This document shows positions 16,563 to 26,044 of a DNA stretch of 64,000 nt, one piece after another; the first letter of the stretch is position 1; every line of letters begins with the position of its first letter. A model generated the notes under the pieces. That model saw nothing but the letters and a program-made list of their open reading frames with translations, was not told the origin of the DNA and did not search any database. Position numbers and translations under genes: made by a program. The stretch is from CBDFKS01 sp965248905 (lineage in GTDB: Bacteria; Chloroflexota; Dehalococcoidia; Lucifugimonadales; JAGWBF01), in assembly GCA_965248905.1 (NCBI GenBank), contig CBDFKS010000006.1:186001-250000 (forward strand), in the 5' to 3' direction.

Positions 16563-18446
16563 CTACTCCAGCAGCTTGAGGTGCAGCTCTCTCAACTGCT
16601 TTTCGCTTACGGGTGAGGGTGCGTCGAACAGTAAGTCGGAGCCACTTTGTGTCTTGGGAAAAGCGATAACGTCTCTGATGGAGGATGCGCCGGCCAGAAT
16701 TGCCACTAACCGGTCTATTCCCGGCGCAATGCCGCCATGGGGTGGCGCGCCGTATTCCAGTGCTTCCAGGAGGTGCCCGAAACGCTCCTGTATCTCGTTA
16801 TCAGAATAGCCCAGGATGTGGAAAATTCGTTCCTGTAACTCTCTGCGATGGATACGGATGCTGCCGCTGGCAAGCTCATTACCGTTGCACACAAGGTCGT
16901 AGGCTTTGGACCTGATATCTCCCAAGGTTAAATTTTCAGATCCGCCTGAAGAGACTTCTATCGAACCTGAGTCCGGAGAAGCTGTCTTGGTCAACAGTCC
17001 TTGTTTATCGTTGGTGCTAACGTCGAAGTGCAGCATTCCCAGGTGCTCATCCTTGGCGGATGTGAAGGGATGGTGGGTAGAGTCCCAACGCCCCGCCTCC
17101 TTGCTCCATTCGAAAAGGGGGAAGTCTGTCACGAAGGCGAAAGATAAGGTGTCGGAATTGGCAAGTCCCAGCCTGCTTCCCATCTCACCTCGAAGAACGC
17201 TCAAGGGTGGGTGTATCTCGTCTGGATTGCCGGCCATGAGCAAAATCAAGTCGCCGGGATGCCCACCCATCCGCTGGGCCATTGTGGCCACCAGATCGGG
17301 AGACATCTTCAGGCCTTGGGCGAATTGGAGGTCCTCTTCTGTTAGCTGGTCCAACGGGTGTGCGGGGCCGATGCGAATATGGCTCAGCCCTTTAGCGCCA
17401 CGCTCGCAGGAGAACTCCTCCAGTCCTCGAAGCACGCTGTTGCTGTAGTGGGATAGGCCCGGGGCCACGAATCCCTTTACAATGCCACCTTCATCCACCA
17501 CTCTGTGGAAAATACGGAAGTCTGTCTCAAGGGCTATGTCCGTGATGTCAGTCATTACCATGCCTAAACGTAGGTCCGGCTTGTCGCTGCCGTACTTCGA
17601 CATGGCTTCGTCATAGGTAAGGCGAGGAAAGGGCTTGGTGAACTTCTTGCTAGGGGTTACGGTTTCTATCATGGAAGTGTATAGGTCCTCGGTGAGCGTC
17701 AGTATGTCATTTTCCTCCACGAAGCTCATTTCCAGGTCGAGTTGGGTAAACTCAGGCTGGCGGTCCGCCCTCATGTCCTCGTCTCTGAAGCACTTTGCTA
17801 TCTGAAAATAGCGCTCGACCCCCGCCACCATAAGTAGCTGTTTTAGCTGCTGAGGCGACTGAGGCAAGGCGTAAAAATTGCCACGCTGTAGGCGGCTGGG
17901 CACGAGGAAGTCTCTGGCCCCTTCGGGGGTGCTCTTGATGAGGATGGGTGTCTCTATCTCCAGGAAGTCTCTCTCGTCTAGGAAGTCTCGTATAAATTTG
18001 ACCAAGCGGTGCCTGAGTTTCAGTATTTCCTGCATACTGGGCCTTCTCAGGTCTAGATACCGATATTTTAGCCGAAGGCTCTCTTCCACTTCCGACTCTT
18101 CATTTATGTAGAAGGGTGGTGTGGGACAGGAGTTCAGCACCTCAGCCTCTTCCGCCACCACTTCGACCAACCCGGTGGGGAGATTGGAGTTCTTGGACTC
18201 GGGCGGCCTTTTCATCACAGTCCCGGTTACTCTCAGTACCCATTCGGAACGGACCTGCTCTGCCACATGGTATGGCTTTGGTGTCAGCTCCGGATTGAAC
18301 ACTACCTGTACCAGTCCTGATCGGTCCCTTAGGTCTATGAATATGAGCCCACCGTGATCCCTACGACGATTTACCCAACCGGCCAGGGTAACCCGGCGAC
18401 CCTCATCCGTATCTTTAAGCTCTCCACAGCTTACGTCTTTAAGCAC
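16563..18446 (-). CDS. aspS: Aspartyl-tRNA synthetase, bacterial type
   Basis: Class IIb synthetase, 627 residues. N-terminal OB anticodon-binding domain (RVTLAGWVNRRRDHGGLIFIDLRDRSG), then the catalytic core with motif 2 (FQIAKCFRDEDMRADRQPEF), the large GAD insertion domain of bacterial AspRS and motif 3 (GGIAPGIDRLVAILAG). Whether it is discriminating or also charges tRNA-Asn cannot be told without gatCAB context, which is absent here. Confidence 0.97.
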   Translation of the reverse strand: MLKDVSCGELKDTDEGRRVTLAGWVNRRRDHGGLIFIDLRDRSGLVQVVFNPELTPKPYHVAEQVRSEWVLRVTGTVMKRPPESKNSNLPTGLVEVVAEEAEVLNSCPTPPFYINEESEVEESLRLKYRYLDLRRPSMQEILKLRHRLVKFIRDFLDERDFLEIETPILIKSTPEGARDFLVPSRLQRGNFYALPQSPQQLKQLLMVAGVERYFQIAKCFRDEDMRADRQPEFTQLDLEMSFVEENDILTLTEDLYTSMIETVTPSKKFTKPFPRLTYDEAMSKYGSDKPDLRLGMVMTDITDIALETDFRIFHRVVDEGGIVKGFVAPGLSHYSNSVLRGLEEFSCERGAKGLSHIRIGPAHPLDQLTEEDLQFAQGLKMSPDLVATMAQRMGGHPGDLILLMAGNPDEIHPPLSVLRGEMGSRLGLANSDTLSFAFVTDFPLFEWSKEAGRWDSTHHPFTSAKDEHLGMLHFDVSTNDKQGLLTKTASPDSGSIEVSSGGSENLTLGDIRSKAYDLVCNGNELASGSIRIHRRELQERIFHILGYSDNEIQERFGHLLEALEYGAPPHGGIAPGIDRLVAILAGASSIRDVIAFPKTQSGSDLLFDAPSPVSEKQLRELHLKLLE

Positions 18447-18574
18447 ACAGGTCCTCCGCTGAGTATGTAGAAATTCGATTAACCGAGGTGAATTGTCCTA
18501 TGGAGATGGGAGGCGGTTTACCACTCTTCAATGAGCTGAGCGAAGGGCAGGGTTTATCCCTCATTTCGCGCGGC

Positions 18575-20386
18575 TCATAGGGTCCTCAGTACATCTCCGA
18601 TCTCCTGAGTATCGGGCGCTATCAAATCGAGAACTGCCTGGTGAAGGGTGTTTGGGTCGCTCATTGGAGCCAGGCACACGGTGTTCATACACACGTATGC
18701 CTGGGCCTCATCCGTGGCCCAATAGCCCGCCTGCTGGAGTCTATCAGTATCGGCGGAGTCCAGGAACCTTAGCTCTGTATGGGGATAAGGTATCGTGGAC
18801 GCTGATGTAAGGAGTGATTTCGTTTGAGCGGTTTCCGGTTTCCCCACTATCGTCACTTCTATGGGTGCGTGTAGGAAACTTCGGGTTGCCAGGGCATAGC
18901 CGGCTGCGGCCTCTCCATACTCCTTATACACGTCTACGAAAGCATCAAGGGCAGCCTTGGCTTTTTCTCTGTATTCGTTATTTAGAGTGGCGTTGAACAA
19001 TCTAATCAATGCTTGAGCCGCCAATGCATTATCACCCAACGTCTTCTTTCGGACCTTTAGGCCGCCCAGGGCTTCCGGGGAGGCGGGAATGTCGAAGAAG
19101 CCGCCATGCTCCTGGTCCCAGAATATTTCGATCATCTCCTCTGCTAACCGCTGACCCCCGTCGAGGTAACGCTGCTCGAAGGTCTCTTTGTAGGCATCCA
19201 CCAAGGCAATGACCATATTAGCATAGTCGGCAAGGAGCGCTGGTATACCTACAATGCCGTCCGTGGTGTAACTGTGCTTTAATGGCTCGGACTCGCACTT
19301 TCTCAGGAAGTAGTCTAGAGTCTCAAGGGCGATAGAACGTAGCTCAGGCCTGTGGAGTACCCAGGCAGCCTGGAGATAGACAGAGCTGCATATAGCATTA
19401 AGTCCAGTGTAGAGAACTCTGTCCACCAGGGGCGGTTTACTCTGCTGCCTCTGCCCAAGGGAAAGTGCGTAGTACCCTTCGTCGGCGTCCTGGCTACCGT
19501 AGAAGGCACCGGCAGTCGGGTCATACAAGCTAGAGTTTACATAACATATTGTTCGGGTAGCGACTTTCGCGTAAGCGTCGTTACCCGTGACCAAAGAACC
19601 GTGAAGGTATAACCGCAGGAGGCTAACGTTATCTTCCAACATCTTTTCGAAGTGGGGCACGGACCAGTCCCTGGTTGTGGAGTAGCGGAAAAAGCCATCC
19701 TCTTCATGGTCATAGAGTCCGCCGTTCATCATGGCATCTAGGGTTTTTCCCACCATATGGCGATAGCTGTCCTCGCCACTGAACTGATACATGTTGAGCA
19801 GAAGCTCGAGGGCGGAGACCATGGGAAACTTGGGTTGGCTACCAAAGCCCCCATACTCTGAGTCGTAGGATTCTACGACCTGTCTGGAGACCGTAGCCAT
19901 TACCGAGTCGTCAATCTGCAGTCCAGACCAGGCCGGAGTTGTCCTTTCCGCATGGTTGGTATTTAGCTCTTGACTTCGTCTTAAAAGGCTGTCTTTCTGC
20001 GCTTTGTAGGCCTGGGATACCCGTGTCAACGCAGCAGCAAGTTCATCAGGCGCCATATATGTAGCGCCCGTGATCAGGTCACCGAAGGGGGTGAGGAATG
20101 CGATGGTGGGCCAGCCTCCCATATTGTAGCGGGAGTTTATATCCGGCCTCTGATCGCTATCCACCCTTATGGGAACAAAACCCTGATTTATGGCGTTGAT
20201 AGCGTTGGGTGTCGAGAACGAGGTCTCGTCCATGACGTGACACCAGTGGCACCATACCGCGGATATGGATAGAAGGACTGGCTTGTCCTCCGACTGCGCT
20301 TTTTGGAACGCGGCCGGACCCCATTCGAACCAACCTATTTCGTGGGCTCTGTTGGGTCTTGGAGAAAAGCGGATGCTCTGCGCCAT
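18575..20386 (-). CDS. DUF255 thioredoxin-like protein (YyaL/SSP411 family)
   Basis: About 603 residues. The N-terminal thioredoxin-fold domain carries LSISAVWCHWCHVMDETSF with the CxxC redox pair. An (alpha/alpha) barrel-like region resembling N-acylglucosamine 2-epimerases follows (KFPMVSALELLL, HFEKMLEDN, GSQDADEGYY). The cellular role of the family is unclear. I prefer the start MAQSIRFSPRPNRAHEIGW at 20386, where family similarity begins. In-frame starts exist at 20410 and 20485 without good ribosome-binding sites. Confidence 0.88.
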   Translation of the reverse strand: MAQSIRFSPRPNRAHEIGWFEWGPAAFQKAQSEDKPVLLSISAVWCHWCHVMDETSFSTPNAINAINQGFVPIRVDSDQRPDINSRYNMGGWPTIAFLTPFGDLITGATYMAPDELAAALTRVSQAYKAQKDSLLRRSQELNTNHAERTTPAWSGLQIDDSVMATVSRQVVESYDSEYGGFGSQPKFPMVSALELLLNMYQFSGEDSYRHMVGKTLDAMMNGGLYDHEEDGFFRYSTTRDWSVPHFEKMLEDNVSLLRLYLHGSLVTGNDAYAKVATRTICYVNSSLYDPTAGAFYGSQDADEGYYALSLGQRQQSKPPLVDRVLYTGLNAICSSVYLQAAWVLHRPELRSIALETLDYFLRKCESEPLKHSYTTDGIVGIPALLADYANMVIALVDAYKETFEQRYLDGGQRLAEEMIEIFWDQEHGGFFDIPASPEALGGLKVRKKTLGDNALAAQALIRLFNATLNNEYREKAKAALDAFVDVYKEYGEAAAGYALATRSFLHAPIEVTIVGKPETAQTKSLLTSASTIPYPHTELRFLDSADTDRLQQAGYWATDEAQAYVCMNTVCLAPMSDPNTLHQAVLDLIAPDTQEIGDVLRTL

Positions 20387-20567
20387 ATCTCGTTCATGCA
20401 AAAGTTCCATCTGGTGGTTGCGCAACTTATCGGAAGCGTAGCATATACGTGGGCACGTTTCAAGCAGCCTTACGTTGCTTGACAACCTATGGGGCCTTTG
20501 ATAACATCAGCTATTAAGGCCCATGCCTGAATAGCGGCCTCAGCCTAAGGAAACAGGTCTCACTACA

Positions 20568-21809
20568 TTGGCGTTTGTTACAGCTCTCCGGTGCCGGGAG
20601 TGCGCCAGAGAGTACCCCATAGAGCCCTCTAACGTATGCGACTTCTGCTTTGGCCCCCTTGAGCCGGTGTACGACTACGATGCTATTGCCCGTGTAATCA
20701 GCCGTGAGCGTATATCCAACGGGCCACTCACTATGTGGAGGTATCAGGACCTGCTGCCCGTCGATGGCGAGGATGCCGTAGACATAAACGCAGGGTTCAC
20801 CCCGCTGATAAAGTCCAAGAACCTGGGCAAGCTTCTAGGTCTGGATAACCTTTATATCAAAAACGATAGCGTTAACCCGTCCTTCTCCTTCAAAGACCGA
20901 GTGGTATCTGTGGCGGCTACGAAGGCCCTGGAGTTCGGGTTCGATACCCTTGCCTGTGCGTCCACTGGAAACCTGGCCTGCGCAGTTGCTGCCCATGCGG
21001 CGCGGGCAGGTATGCGAGCGGTGGTCTTCATCCCAGCCGACCTCGAACACGGGAAAGTTATAGGCGCCGCCATTTATGCGCCCCTCGTAGTGGCGGTGAA
21101 GGGCAGCTACGACGAAGTGAATAGACTGTGCAGTGAGGTGGCGGACAACTACCCGTGGGCTTTCGTAAATATCAACATGCGTCCCTTCTATGCCGAGGGG
21201 AGCAAGACCTTGGCCTACGAGGTCGTCGAGCAGATGGACTGGACCCTCCCTCAACATGTGGTCGTACCGTCGGCTTCCGGCTCTCTGTTCACTAAGATTT
21301 GGAAGGGGCTAAACGAGATGGCTTCCCTCGGGCTGGTGGATGGACCCGTAAACACCAAGATGCATCTGACTCAGGCGGTAGGGTGTTCTCCCATAGTCGA
21401 AGCCTTTAAGAGCGAGGACGATGTCATAAGGCCGATTAAGCCTGATACCATAGCCAAATCCCTGGCCATCGGAAACCCCGCAGATGGGATTTACTCACTG
21501 CGGACCCTTCGCCAGTCCTCCGGCTCGGCCTACGCCATACCTGAGGACGAGGTGGTAGAGGGGATGAAGTTGCTGGCGGAAACCGAGGGTATATTCACAG
21601 AGACGGCCGGCGGCGTCGTGGTTTCTGGATTGAAATACCTGGCCAAGACCGGAGTCATAAAAAGAGACGAAGTCACCGTAGCCTATATAACTGGCAACGG
21701 TCTCAAGACTCAGGAAGCGGTAGAGGATGTGGTGCATCCTTTGACCGTTACCCCTACCATGAGCTCCTTTGAGCAAGCCCTGAATGGACTCAACAATGGT
21801 GGGAGGTAG
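20568..21809 (+). CDS. thrC: Threonine synthase
   Basis: PLP enzyme that converts O-phosphohomoserine to threonine. An N-terminal zinc-ribbon-like segment (CRECAREYPIEPSNVCDFC) is followed by the PLP lysine in NPSFSFKDRVVSVA and the phosphate-binding ASTGNLACAVAAHAARAG. Length 413 residues. The start is TTG; no better start exists upstream. The NIL-domain gene and a ThiS/MoaD-like gene follow at once on the same strand, a set seen beside threonine/methionine genes in other bacteria. Confidence 0.92.
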   Translation: MAFVTALRCRECAREYPIEPSNVCDFCFGPLEPVYDYDAIARVISRERISNGPLTMWRYQDLLPVDGEDAVDINAGFTPLIKSKNLGKLLGLDNLYIKNDSVNPSFSFKDRVVSVAATKALEFGFDTLACASTGNLACAVAAHAARAGMRAVVFIPADLEHGKVIGAAIYAPLVVAVKGSYDEVNRLCSEVADNYPWAFVNINMRPFYAEGSKTLAYEVVEQMDWTLPQHVVVPSASGSLFTKIWKGLNEMASLGLVDGPVNTKMHLTQAVGCSPIVEAFKSEDDVIRPIKPDTIAKSLAIGNPADGIYSLRTLRQSSGSAYAIPEDEVVEGMKLLAETEGIFTETAGGVVVSGLKYLAKTGVIKRDEVTVAYITGNGLKTQEAVEDVVHPLTVTPTMSSFEQALNGLNNGGR

Positions 21810-21816
21810 TTCAGTC

Positions 21817-22059
21817 ATGGGAAAGCAAAGGGTCAAGTTCACCTTCCCACAGGAGCTAGTGAGAAAATCCATCATTTACGAGCTAGGCCACAAATATCAG
21901 GTGGTTACCAACATCCGTCGTGCTGATGTGCGGGAGAACATGGGTTGGGTGGTGTTGGAGCTGGAAGGCGCTGACGACGAGATAGAGAAGGGTGTCAGCT
22001 GGGTAAGCTCTTTGGGCGTTCGCGTGGATCCCGTGGCGGGCGACGTCATAGAAGGCTAA
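21817..22059 (+). CDS. NIL-domain protein
   Basis: An 80-residue protein that is essentially a single NIL domain (ferredoxin-like fold). It has VKFTFPQELVRKSIIYELGH, then NIRRADVRENMGWVVLELEG and a C-terminal strand region. NIL domains occur at the end of methionine ABC transporter ATPases and in proteins of sulfur amino-acid metabolism. The start MGKQRV has GGGAGG upstream and lies 7 bases after thrC. Confidence 0.88.
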   Translation: MGKQRVKFTFPQELVRKSIIYELGHKYQVVTNIRRADVRENMGWVVLELEGADDEIEKGVSWVSSLGVRVDPVAGDVIEG

Positions 22060-22095
22060 ACCCAGCACCCGTTACCTTTAAGGAGAGGCATAGAG

Positions 22096-22377
22096 ATGGG
22101 CAATGTCCTGGTTCGCATCCCCACCCCATTGCGTCGTGTGACCAATGGCAAAGACAAGGTCGAGGTTGATGGCGCCACCCTAACAGAAATAATAGACGGC
22201 CTTGACTCGGAGTACTCCGGCTTGAAAGAGCGGCTGGTTGACGAAGCGGGTGAGCTCCGTTACTTCGTTAACATTTACCTGAATGGTGAAGATGTGCGGT
22301 TTCTCCAGGGGCTGGATACAGGGACCAAGGCTGGAGATGAGATAAGCATTGTGCCTGCCGTCGCCGGAGGCTGTTAG
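22096..22377 (+). CDS. ThiS/MoaD-family sulfur-carrier-like protein
   Basis: A 93-residue beta-grasp protein: VLVRIPTPLRRVTNGKDKVE, LTEIIDGLDSEYSGLKERL, NIYLNGEDVRFLQGLDT and the end EISIVPAVAGGC. Sulfur carriers end in Gly-Gly, which is thiocarboxylated. Here one Cys follows the Gly-Gly, so it would need trimming before activation. Neighbouring thrC and the NIL gene point to sulfur amino-acid synthesis rather than molybdopterin (inference). AAGGAGAGG precedes the ATG. Its stop overlaps the stop of convergent tgt. Confidence 0.88.
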   Translation: MGNVLVRIPTPLRRVTNGKDKVEVDGATLTEIIDGLDSEYSGLKERLVDEAGELRYFVNIYLNGEDVRFLQGLDTGTKAGDEISIVPAVAGGC

Positions 22378-23570
22378 AGTGTATTCGGCTCTCTGATCTT
22401 CCTCTCCTCTATCCAAGCCTCCTTCTGGGATAGCCTGGCCGATTGGTCGGTAAGCTGGTAAGAGCCAAGAAATCTCTCCTTGAGTTTCTCGAAAGTCCCG
22501 GCGAATATCGCCTCCCTCATCTCTTCCATCAATCGTAGAACGAACCTCAGATTGTGTATGGTGCCCAGCCGTAGCCCTAGTAGCTCCTTTGCCTTGTAAA
22601 GGTGATGAAGAAAGGCCACGGAGAAGCGGCGGCAAGTATAGCAATCACAGCTTTCCTCCAAAGGCCCTGAACTCTCACGATATCTACGGTTCTTAATGTC
22701 TACGCGTCCTTTGTTGGTGAACAGGGCTCCGTTGCGGGCCACTCGCGTAGGTAGCGCGCAATCGAATAGGTCCATCCCCCGGGCCACACACTCCAGCAGG
22801 TCTTCAGGTGAGCCCACACCCATCAGGTATCTTGGGCGGTCGTCGGGAAGCAGCCTGCCCATCTGCTCTGTCACGTCGTACATGGGTGACTTTCCCTCTC
22901 CTACAGCTAACCCTCCGACTGCGTAGCCATCGAACCCCAAGGACATGATGTGTTTTGCGGATTCGTCCCGCAGATCGTGGAATATCCCACCCTGTACAAT
23001 CCCGAACAGGGCCTGTTTCTCGACGGTTGGGCCGCCTCTATGTACGTCCAGGCATCGAGCAGCCCACCGATGCGTCCTCTCCATGGCCGATCTCACGGTT
23101 TCACGGCTCTCACCGTTGGCGATACACTGATCAAGGCACATTATGATGTCAGCGCCCAGCGCATGTTCGTATTGAATGGCGGACTCTGGGGTAAAAAAGT
23201 GCTCGCTCCCGTCAATATGGGAGCGAAATTGGATGCCCTCGTCGCTGATCTTTTTGAGGGCGCCCAGGCTGAACGCCTGAAATCCGCCGCTGTCGGTTAG
23301 CATCGGCCCATTCCAGCCGGTAAATCTATGAAGGCCACCTAGCTCTCTAACCAACTCTACGCCAGGTTGTAGGTACAGGTGATAGGCGTTTGCGAGGATT
23401 ATCTTGGCGCCGAGGCTTTCCACTTCCTCAGGCGTAAGGGATTTGACGCTCCCCTGGGTGGCCACGGGCATGAAAGCTGGGGTAGGCACGACTCCATGGG
23501 GGGTGGAAAGGATGCCGGCGCGGGCTGGGCCGCTCCTCGCGCTGACCTCGAATGGCAGCGGTGGGGCCAT
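22374..23570 (-). CDS. tgt: Queuine/preQ1 tRNA-guanine transglycosylase
   Basis: Exchanges G34 for a 7-deazaguanine in GUN-anticodon tRNAs. TIM barrel with PTPAFMPVATQGSVKSL, MLTDSGGFQAFSL (catalytic Asp), GIVQGGIFHDLR, GYAVGGLAVGE, the nucleophile Asp in MDLFDCALPTRVAR and the zinc site CDCYTCRRFSVAFLHHL. About 398 residues from the ATG at 23570. A TTG at 23594 in the same frame would overlap the upstream gene by 23 bases and is less likely. Confidence 0.95.
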   Translation of the reverse strand: MAPPLPFEVSARSGPARAGILSTPHGVVPTPAFMPVATQGSVKSLTPEEVESLGAKIILANAYHLYLQPGVELVRELGGLHRFTGWNGPMLTDSGGFQAFSLGALKKISDEGIQFRSHIDGSEHFFTPESAIQYEHALGADIIMCLDQCIANGESRETVRSAMERTHRWAARCLDVHRGGPTVEKQALFGIVQGGIFHDLRDESAKHIMSLGFDGYAVGGLAVGEGKSPMYDVTEQMGRLLPDDRPRYLMGVGSPEDLLECVARGMDLFDCALPTRVARNGALFTNKGRVDIKNRRYRESSGPLEESCDCYTCRRFSVAFLHHLYKAKELLGLRLGTIHNLRFVLRLMEEMREAIFAGTFEKLKERFLGSYQLTDQSARLSQKEAWIEERKIREPNTL

Positions 23571-23571
23571 G

Positions 23572-23937
23572 TCAGCGGAGAATTCGCTGGACAACTAGCT
23601 CGATCATACCGAATATCAGTGCTGCCACGGTGACTATGAGCATGAACACGATGAATATAGAGACGCGATAGGGCTGCTGCCTTACCCGCCCTTCCCTCTC
23701 AGCAATCTCCGAGGGTTCCAGGTCCAGCACCTGGCGGGCGCGCATTTCGTCGTTGCCCTTGACGTAGATTGCGTGGGGCAGATTGGTGGCGGCTCCCCAA
23801 CCCCCCGGTCCGGCCCCTAAGGAGCGGACCACACAGGGGATCTCCTCTTGTTGGAGGCGCTGTTCGGCAAGACGAGCCAGAGGTTCACCTTCAAACACAA
23901 TTAGGCGTACCTGTTTTCTGTTACTGGAGGTCTCCAC
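23572..23937 (-). CDS. DUF2007-like protein with C-terminal membrane anchor
   Basis: A 121-residue protein. The N-terminal part (RLIVFEGEPLARLAEQRLQQ, EIPCVVRS, AIYVKGNDEMRARQVL) resembles the small DUF2007 putative signalling domain. One transmembrane helix near the end (VSIFIVFMLIVTVAALIFGM) would anchor it with the domain in the cytoplasm. It lies one base upstream of tgt on the same strand. Function unknown. Confidence 0.75.
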   Translation of the reverse strand: METSSNRKQVRLIVFEGEPLARLAEQRLQQEEIPCVVRSLGAGPGGWGAATNLPHAIYVKGNDEMRARQVLDLEPSEIAEREGRVRQQPYRVSIFIVFMLIVTVAALIFGMIELVVQRILR

Positions 23938-24023
23938 AGGGCGATTATAGCTGCTGCCAAATCTAATATCAATTTAAAACTTATTCATGTAAACTGGAAA
24001 TGAATTCGTTGTTGAAGGAAACT

Positions 24024-24212
24024 ATGCCCAAATATACAGTTATTATGACGAAGGAACCGGACGGGAGGTTCAGCGTTACTGTGCCAGCCCTACCTGGTTG
24101 TTCCACTTGGGGTGAGAACGTTCCCGAAGGCATACATATGGCACAGGAGGCGATCGAGCTTTATCTGGAAGACGTAATGGCTTCCGGAGAACCTATCCCC
24201 GAAGACATCTAA
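24024..24212 (+). CDS. HicB-like small protein
   Basis: A 62-residue HicB/UPF0150-type protein: YTVIMTKEPDGRFSVTVPAL, PGCSTWGENVPEG and the helix AQEAIELYLEDVMASGEPIP. I choose the Met in MPKYTV; an in-frame ATG at 24000 adds eight residues outside the family. No HicA frame is recognisable on either side, so it is a solitary antitoxin-like gene or a remnant of a pair. Confidence 0.75.
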   Translation: MPKYTVIMTKEPDGRFSVTVPALPGCSTWGENVPEGIHMAQEAIELYLEDVMASGEPIPEDI

Positions 24213-24372
24213 ACCGTGGTCGCCGGTGTCTCTGTAGCTCTTTGATCCCGAGCTAATCCCTATCGCACCACTACCAGACCTCTTCGATAGATTAGTATGA
24301 GGCCCACTTTTACGGCTTAATTCTGGGTTTTGGGGTGGCAACGGGTGGAGCGATGTGTGCTACAATATTTAT

Positions 24373-24801
24373 ATGCAGCAGCAACAATACGAGGCTCCCC
24401 TACACGCTGACAAACATCGGTCCGCCTTCAATTTCACTCTTGCTCTCTCAGTTGCCGTAGCCGTCGTGGGTCTGTTCACCGGATCGCCTCTGTTGGTGGT
24501 GGTTGGACTTGTAGTGGCGGCATTCACCTGGTTAACGACTCCAGCTCAATATATGATCTTCCAGGACCGTCTGGTGATATCCTATGGCAGGCCTCGCATA
24601 AAGCACATCTTTTTCCAGCAGGTTGAAGGTGCGGAGTTGATAAAGTTTGCCATTGGCAACAGAGTGCGAATACACATGCGGTCCGCCCGTCCATTATTCA
24701 TTCAGCCCAGGGATGCGGAGGAGTTCGAAAGTAGATTCCAAAACGCCCTGGACTCTTTTCGGCGTGACAATCCTGAGGGGCTGCAAAGTCAAGAAGGTTG
24801 A
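24373..24801 (+). CDS. Small membrane protein with PH-like domain
   Basis: A 142-residue protein with two adjacent hydrophobic helices (FNFTLALSVAVAVVGLFTG and LLVVVGLVVAAFTWL). A bacterial PH-like segment follows (YMIFQDRLVISYGRPRIKHI, then FFQQVEGAEL and RIHMRSARPLFIQPRDAEEF). The second half fits the bPH2 group of membrane-associated proteins of unknown role. The start at 24373 is chosen over 24355 because the latter adds only a few unconserved residues. Confidence 0.65.
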   Translation: MQQQQYEAPLHADKHRSAFNFTLALSVAVAVVGLFTGSPLLVVVGLVVAAFTWLTTPAQYMIFQDRLVISYGRPRIKHIFFQQVEGAELIKFAIGNRVRIHMRSARPLFIQPRDAEEFESRFQNALDSFRRDNPEGLQSQEG

Positions 24802-25075
24802 TCGTCATCGAGACTGGGATGATTCCCCTGGTTACCTCGACCCTCCGACACACCAAACTGCTTAGACTCCTAGGGTCTTTTTAATCTTTTGTCATACTGA
24901 GGAGTGAAACGACAAAGTATCTGGTTGGGAGTGGTCTCTCCGCGTCCGAACATGCTTTATTGGGATGAGCACCCAGCCCTGCCAGACCTTTCGTCGAGTT
25001 TACCCTGAGGAACGAAGGGGCTCAAAGCCTGCACTGGGCTTGCCGAAGTGGTGACAATGAAAAGACTTTCCTCAT
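24802..25075. other. Intergenic region with decayed extragenic repeats
   Basis: No gene is visible. The stretch 24890-24925 (TCATACTGAGGAGTGAAACG and following) and 24988-25020 (TTTCGTCGAG...CTGAGGAACGAAGG) look like diverged halves of the short CTGAGGA/TTTCGTC repeats common in these genomes. Confidence 0.45.
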
Positions 25076-26044
25076 TTAGATCCCCGCCTCGGATGCCATG
25101 GTCTCCAATGTGTAGCCCTCTTTTCTGATCCGTAGGTTGAAATAGACCAACGTTGCGCCGATAAAGCCCAAGGGCATCACTAAACTCTGACCTATGATAA
25201 GCAGAATACCTCCAGCTTCACCACTGGCCGCGGAGGCAATGGAACCCGGTATGCCAGCGACGAAATTCAGTATCAAAAGAATGACTATGAAAACAATACC
25301 AATGCCGAAAGTCCTCCACCAGCTACCCTTAACAAGCTCCCTGCTCCGACTCAAGGCCTCCAAAGGCCCCTTCCCTTCCAGCATTATCGCCTGGGGGAAG
25401 AAAAAGCGGCTCACCAGGATGTAAAGGAAGGCGACTGTGCCTATGATTGTCCAAAACAGGGCGGCACATACAGCCAGGATGATTAGCAACACAATCAGGC
25501 CGCCGAATAGGGGTCGCACACGTTTCCAGCTCGCATAGTAGCAGTCACCGACTCTGGGTTCTATTCCCAGATACTGGCGAGACAACCCTTGGATGATCGC
25601 TCCTTCAGCCAATACGTTGGCCACAATCCCCACCAGTATGAACACCACCGATAGTGCGAAGTTGGGGATGAACAGTCCTACCAAGTTGGGGATCTGGGCT
25701 ATGACGGTGATGATTACGAATACCCATATACCTCTGCCGAACACCTTGAAGGTCTCGTTGATAATATCGCCCAGGTCCATGGGCACCAGATTGCCGGTGG
25801 TTGCCCTGACCGCCTCATGAGGGACGACGGCATCCAATAGGACCCCGCAAGTGCCGCAAAAGCGGGCTTCAGGTAGGTTCTCCGATCCACAGGTGGGGCA
25901 TCTCGTCTTAGTTGGCTCTATGGTATCCTCCTCTGCTACCACAGAGTTTACACTCGTGGGCGGAGCACTGCAAAGCAATTGAATGATAGTTCTGGCTACA
26001 TCTTTGATACTCTGCGAACTGAAAGTGGCTTCGGGCAAATCCAT
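25076..26044 (-). CDS. Zinc-ribbon multi-pass membrane protein
   Basis: About 322 residues. A zinc ribbon (CPTCGSENLPEARFCGTCG) near residue 50 is followed by about six hydrophobic segments (for example GIWVFVIITVIAQIPNLVGL and IVFIVILLILNFVAGIPGSI). The arrangement resembles GlpQ-type membrane-domain proteins of unknown role. The frame is open up to 26185, but that would overlap the divergent Lon-like gene at 26127, so I take ATG 26044 (MDLPEATF), which has TAGGAA upstream. The start is uncertain. Confidence 0.7.
   Translation of the reverse strand: MDLPEATFSSQSIKDVARTIIQLLCSAPPTSVNSVVAEEDTIEPTKTRCPTCGSENLPEARFCGTCGVLLDAVVPHEAVRATTGNLVPMDLGDIINETFKVFGRGIWVFVIITVIAQIPNLVGLFIPNFALSVVFILVGIVANVLAEGAIIQGLSRQYLGIEPRVGDCYYASWKRVRPLFGGLIVLLIILAVCAALFWTIIGTVAFLYILVSRFFFPQAIMLEGKGPLEALSRSRELVKGSWWRTFGIGIVFIVILLILNFVAGIPGSIASAASGEAGGILLIIGQSLVMPLGFIGATLVYFNLRIRKEGYTLETMASEAGI

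Noticed and set aside
24213..24372. HicA toxin next to the HicB-like gene
   Set aside because: No frame in the flanking sequence shows the HicA double-stranded RNA-binding-like pattern.
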